From Phytohabitans rumicis (lineage in GTDB: Bacteria; Actinomycetota; Actinomycetes; Mycobacteriales; Micromonosporaceae), in assembly GCF_011764445.1 (NCBI RefSeq), contig NZ_BLPG01000001.1, positions 3,038,001-3,102,000 on the forward strand: 64,000 bases of DNA. Reading direction: 5' to 3'. This document shows positions 62,621 to 64,000 of the stretch, piece after piece. The first letter of the stretch is position 1. Each line of letters begins with the position of its first letter. The notes beneath the pieces are model-generated. The model ran no database searches and was not told where the DNA came from. It saw only the letters and a list, made by a program, of their open reading frames with translations. The translations under genes were made by a program, and so were the position numbers.

Positions 62621-63091
62621 GTGGCCCTTTACTACCGGGATGACAACGTACGCGTGACGTCGGAGTCGATCCAGGTGGGTGGGCAGACATACCCGATCGC
62701 GGAGCTGACCTACGTGTGGCACACGCGGACCCGGCTCACGCTGCGGTCGGGCTCGCGCATCCTCGGCCGCTGGGTGCTCGTCTCGCTGCTGACCGCGCCG
62801 CTGGGCTTCGGCGCGCTCTGCGCGGTCTCGGCGCTCTTCGCGGACTGGAGCGAGCGGCTGGGCGCGGCGCTCATCGGGCTCGCCGCGGCCGCCGTGCTGG
62901 CACTGGCGCTCGCCCCGCTGCTGGAGTTTCCGTTGATGGCGCTGGAGCGGTCGTACGACCGCGGCACCGCCGTGCACGAGATCTGGGTCCAGCACCACGG
63001 CGCCGAGACGCTCCTGATCCGCAGCGAGGACGCGCTGCGCTTCGGCCAGATCTACCGTGCCATCCAGCGCGCCATGGAAGCCGCCTCCTGA
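62621..63091 (+). CDS. DUF6232-like membrane protein 2
   Basis: A 156-aa paralogue of the preceding gene: ALYYRDDNVRVTSESIQVGG, QTYPIAELTYVWHTRTR, two helices (GRWVLVSLLTAPLGFGALCA and LIGLAAAAVLALALAPLLEF) and the tail EDALRFGQIYRAIQRAM. Start GTG 62621. It is 14 bp after its paralogue, so they are co-transcribed and probably act together. Confidence 0.72.
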   Translation: MALYYRDDNVRVTSESIQVGGQTYPIAELTYVWHTRTRLTLRSGSRILGRWVLVSLLTAPLGFGALCAVSALFADWSERLGAALIGLAAAAVLALALAPLLEFPLMALERSYDRGTAVHEIWVQHHGAETLLIRSEDALRFGQIYRAIQRAMEAAS

Positions 63092-63103
63092 CATCATGAT
63101 CGG

Positions 63104-63865
63104 GTGAATCACGGCATCGCATTGGTACGGCGGCCGAGCAGCCGGCTCGCCGAGGGTTTGGTCACCCACATTGAACGGTCGACTGTGGACATCGAGCTGG
63201 CCCGGCGACAGCATGACGCCTACAGCGCCGCGCTGGAGGGCGCCGGCTGGACGGTACGGGACGTGGTGCCCGCCGAGCACTGCCCGGACTCGGTCTTCGT
63301 CGAGGACACCGTGCTGGTGTGCGGCAACCGGGCCGTGCTCGCCAGATCCGGTGCGCCGCAACGCCGGCCGGAGGTCGCCGGCACCGAGTCGGCCGTACGG
63401 GCGGTCGGGCTGGACGTCACCCGCATCGAGACGCCCGGCACGCTCGACGGCGGCGACGTGCTCCAGGCCGGCGACACCGTGTACGTCGGCCGTGGCGGGC
63501 GCACCAACGGCGAGGCGATCCGGCAACTGCGCCGGCTGCTACCCGACCGGCGCGTGGTGGGCGTACCGCTGGGGCGGGTGCTGCACCTCAAGTCGGCCGT
63601 GACCGCGCTGCCCGACGGCACGTTCCTGACCTGGCCCGGACTCGTCGACACCGCGGTCTTTCCCGCGGTGCGGACGGTGGACGAGGAGCCGGGCTGCCAC
63701 GTCGTACCGCTGGGCGGTGACCGGGTGCTGATCGCCGCATCAGCGCCGAAGACGGCCGCCCTCCTCGACGACCTCGGCTTCACGCCCGTCGTGGTGGACA
63801 TCAGCGAGTTCGAGAAGCTGGAGGGGTGCGTCACCTGCCTGAGCGTGCTGGTGCCTCAGGTGTAA
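63104..63865 (+). CDS. Dimethylargininase (DDAH)
   Basis: A 253-aa enzyme of the amidinotransferase/deiminase superfamily hydrolysing N-omega-methylated arginine to citrulline and methylamines. The catalytic set is visible: acidic CPDSVFVEDTVLV, TLDGGDVLQAGDTVYVGRGG, the histidine in VLHLKSAVTAL and the C-terminal cysteine in EKLEGCVTCLSVLVP. GTG 63104 is the start, 12 bp after the DUF6232-like gene. Its end overlaps a convergent gene by about ten bases. Confidence 0.88.
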   Translation: MNHGIALVRRPSSRLAEGLVTHIERSTVDIELARRQHDAYSAALEGAGWTVRDVVPAEHCPDSVFVEDTVLVCGNRAVLARSGAPQRRPEVAGTESAVRAVGLDVTRIETPGTLDGGDVLQAGDTVYVGRGGRTNGEAIRQLRRLLPDRRVVGVPLGRVLHLKSAVTALPDGTFLTWPGLVDTAVFPAVRTVDEEPGCHVVPLGGDRVLIAASAPKTAALLDDLGFTPVVVDISEFEKLEGCVTCLSVLVPQV

Positions 63866-64000
63866 CGGGCAGCGAGTTCCACGGTGCGGCGGGCGGCGCC
63901 GACCATCGCGCGGTCGGCGAACCGCCCGTCCGGAAGGACCACGGTGGCGTCGCCGTCGGCCAGCGCGGACAGCACGGCCATCGCCCGCGCCACCTCCTCC
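63856..64000 (-). CDS. C-terminal end of a probable HpcH/HpaI (CitE-like) CoA lyase, partial
   Basis: A minus-strand frame enters from the right edge and reads about 48 codons before TGA at 63858-63856: EEVARAMAVLSALADGDATV, VLPDGRFADRAMVGAARRTV and ELAARYT. The pattern EEVARAxxVL with a later DGRxxDRxMVxxARR is the usual C-terminus of citrate-lyase beta-like CoA-ester lyases. The active-site half is outside the window, so the assignment rests on a short piece. Confidence 0.45.
   Translation of the reverse strand, partial: EEVARAMAVLSALADGDATVVLPDGRFADRAMVGAARRTVELAARYT

Overview
The window is high-GC actinobacterial chromosome. Very high G+C, frequent GTG starts with AGGAGG-type ribosome binding sites, many GTGA/ATGA stop-start overlaps, the gatC-gatA and etfB-etfA pairs, a PQQ-dependent dehydrogenase lipoprotein and DUF6232-type membrane proteins all fit a soil actinomycete. 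Micromonosporaceae is my best guess, made from gene style and intergenic palindromes, not from any search. I see no transposase, integrase, phage gene, CRISPR array, rRNA or tRNA.

Layout. (1) 1-5900, minus strand: left edge of a probable amino-sugar exopolysaccharide locus, with a SARP/BTAD-like regulator, a very large (1103 aa) GlmS-like protein, a polygalactosaminidase-like lipoprotein and an NDP-sugar dehydrogenase running off the window. (2) 6171-15911: a mannan/mannoside utilisation operon (solute-binding protein, two permeases, GH2 beta-mannosidase, ROK kinase, secreted GH5 mannanase) facing a divergent LacI-type repressor, with a readable promoter and operator. (3) 16013-17381: glyA behind a probable ZTP riboswitch. 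(4) 17478-22959: a GGDEF/EAL protein, a translationally coupled Asp-box propeller and MoaD/ThiS-like carrier, a small PH-like membrane protein and a 2-hydroxyacid dehydrogenase. (5) 22982-32010: a YkcB/YkcC-like membrane glycosyltransferase cluster (GT39, GT2-GtrA fusion, GT39) with a QGGQA-repeat membrane protein, then a PQQ-type sugar dehydrogenase and a membrane phosphoesterase. (6) 32022-48886: housekeeping genes (gatCAB, ligA, a TrpB2-like synthase, a MetE-like protein, mnmA, a cysteine desulfurase, etfBA), a second GGDEF/EAL protein and a LysR/EamA pair. (7) 48948-64000: a GNAT, DUF202 proteins, an AfsR-like regulator, a DrrAB-type exporter, a secreted lytic polysaccharide monooxygenase, a ThDP enzyme, an Hsp70-like membrane protein, an enoyl-CoA hydratase, DUF6232-like proteins, dimethylargininase and the end of a probable CitE-like lyase.

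Two features cut across the window. First, at least eleven otherwise normal genes are broken by a single-base shift next to G/C-rich runs. Nine of them, complete in the window, have lengths of 3n+2, meaning one base is missing, while essential genes are intact. I read these as uncorrected assembly indels and annotate each as one gene. Second, intergenic spaces carry dispersed palindromes: four copies of an exactly 55-bp hairpin placed directly after stop codons, and four copies of a nested GATCAAGGGC palindrome, two of them next to each other.
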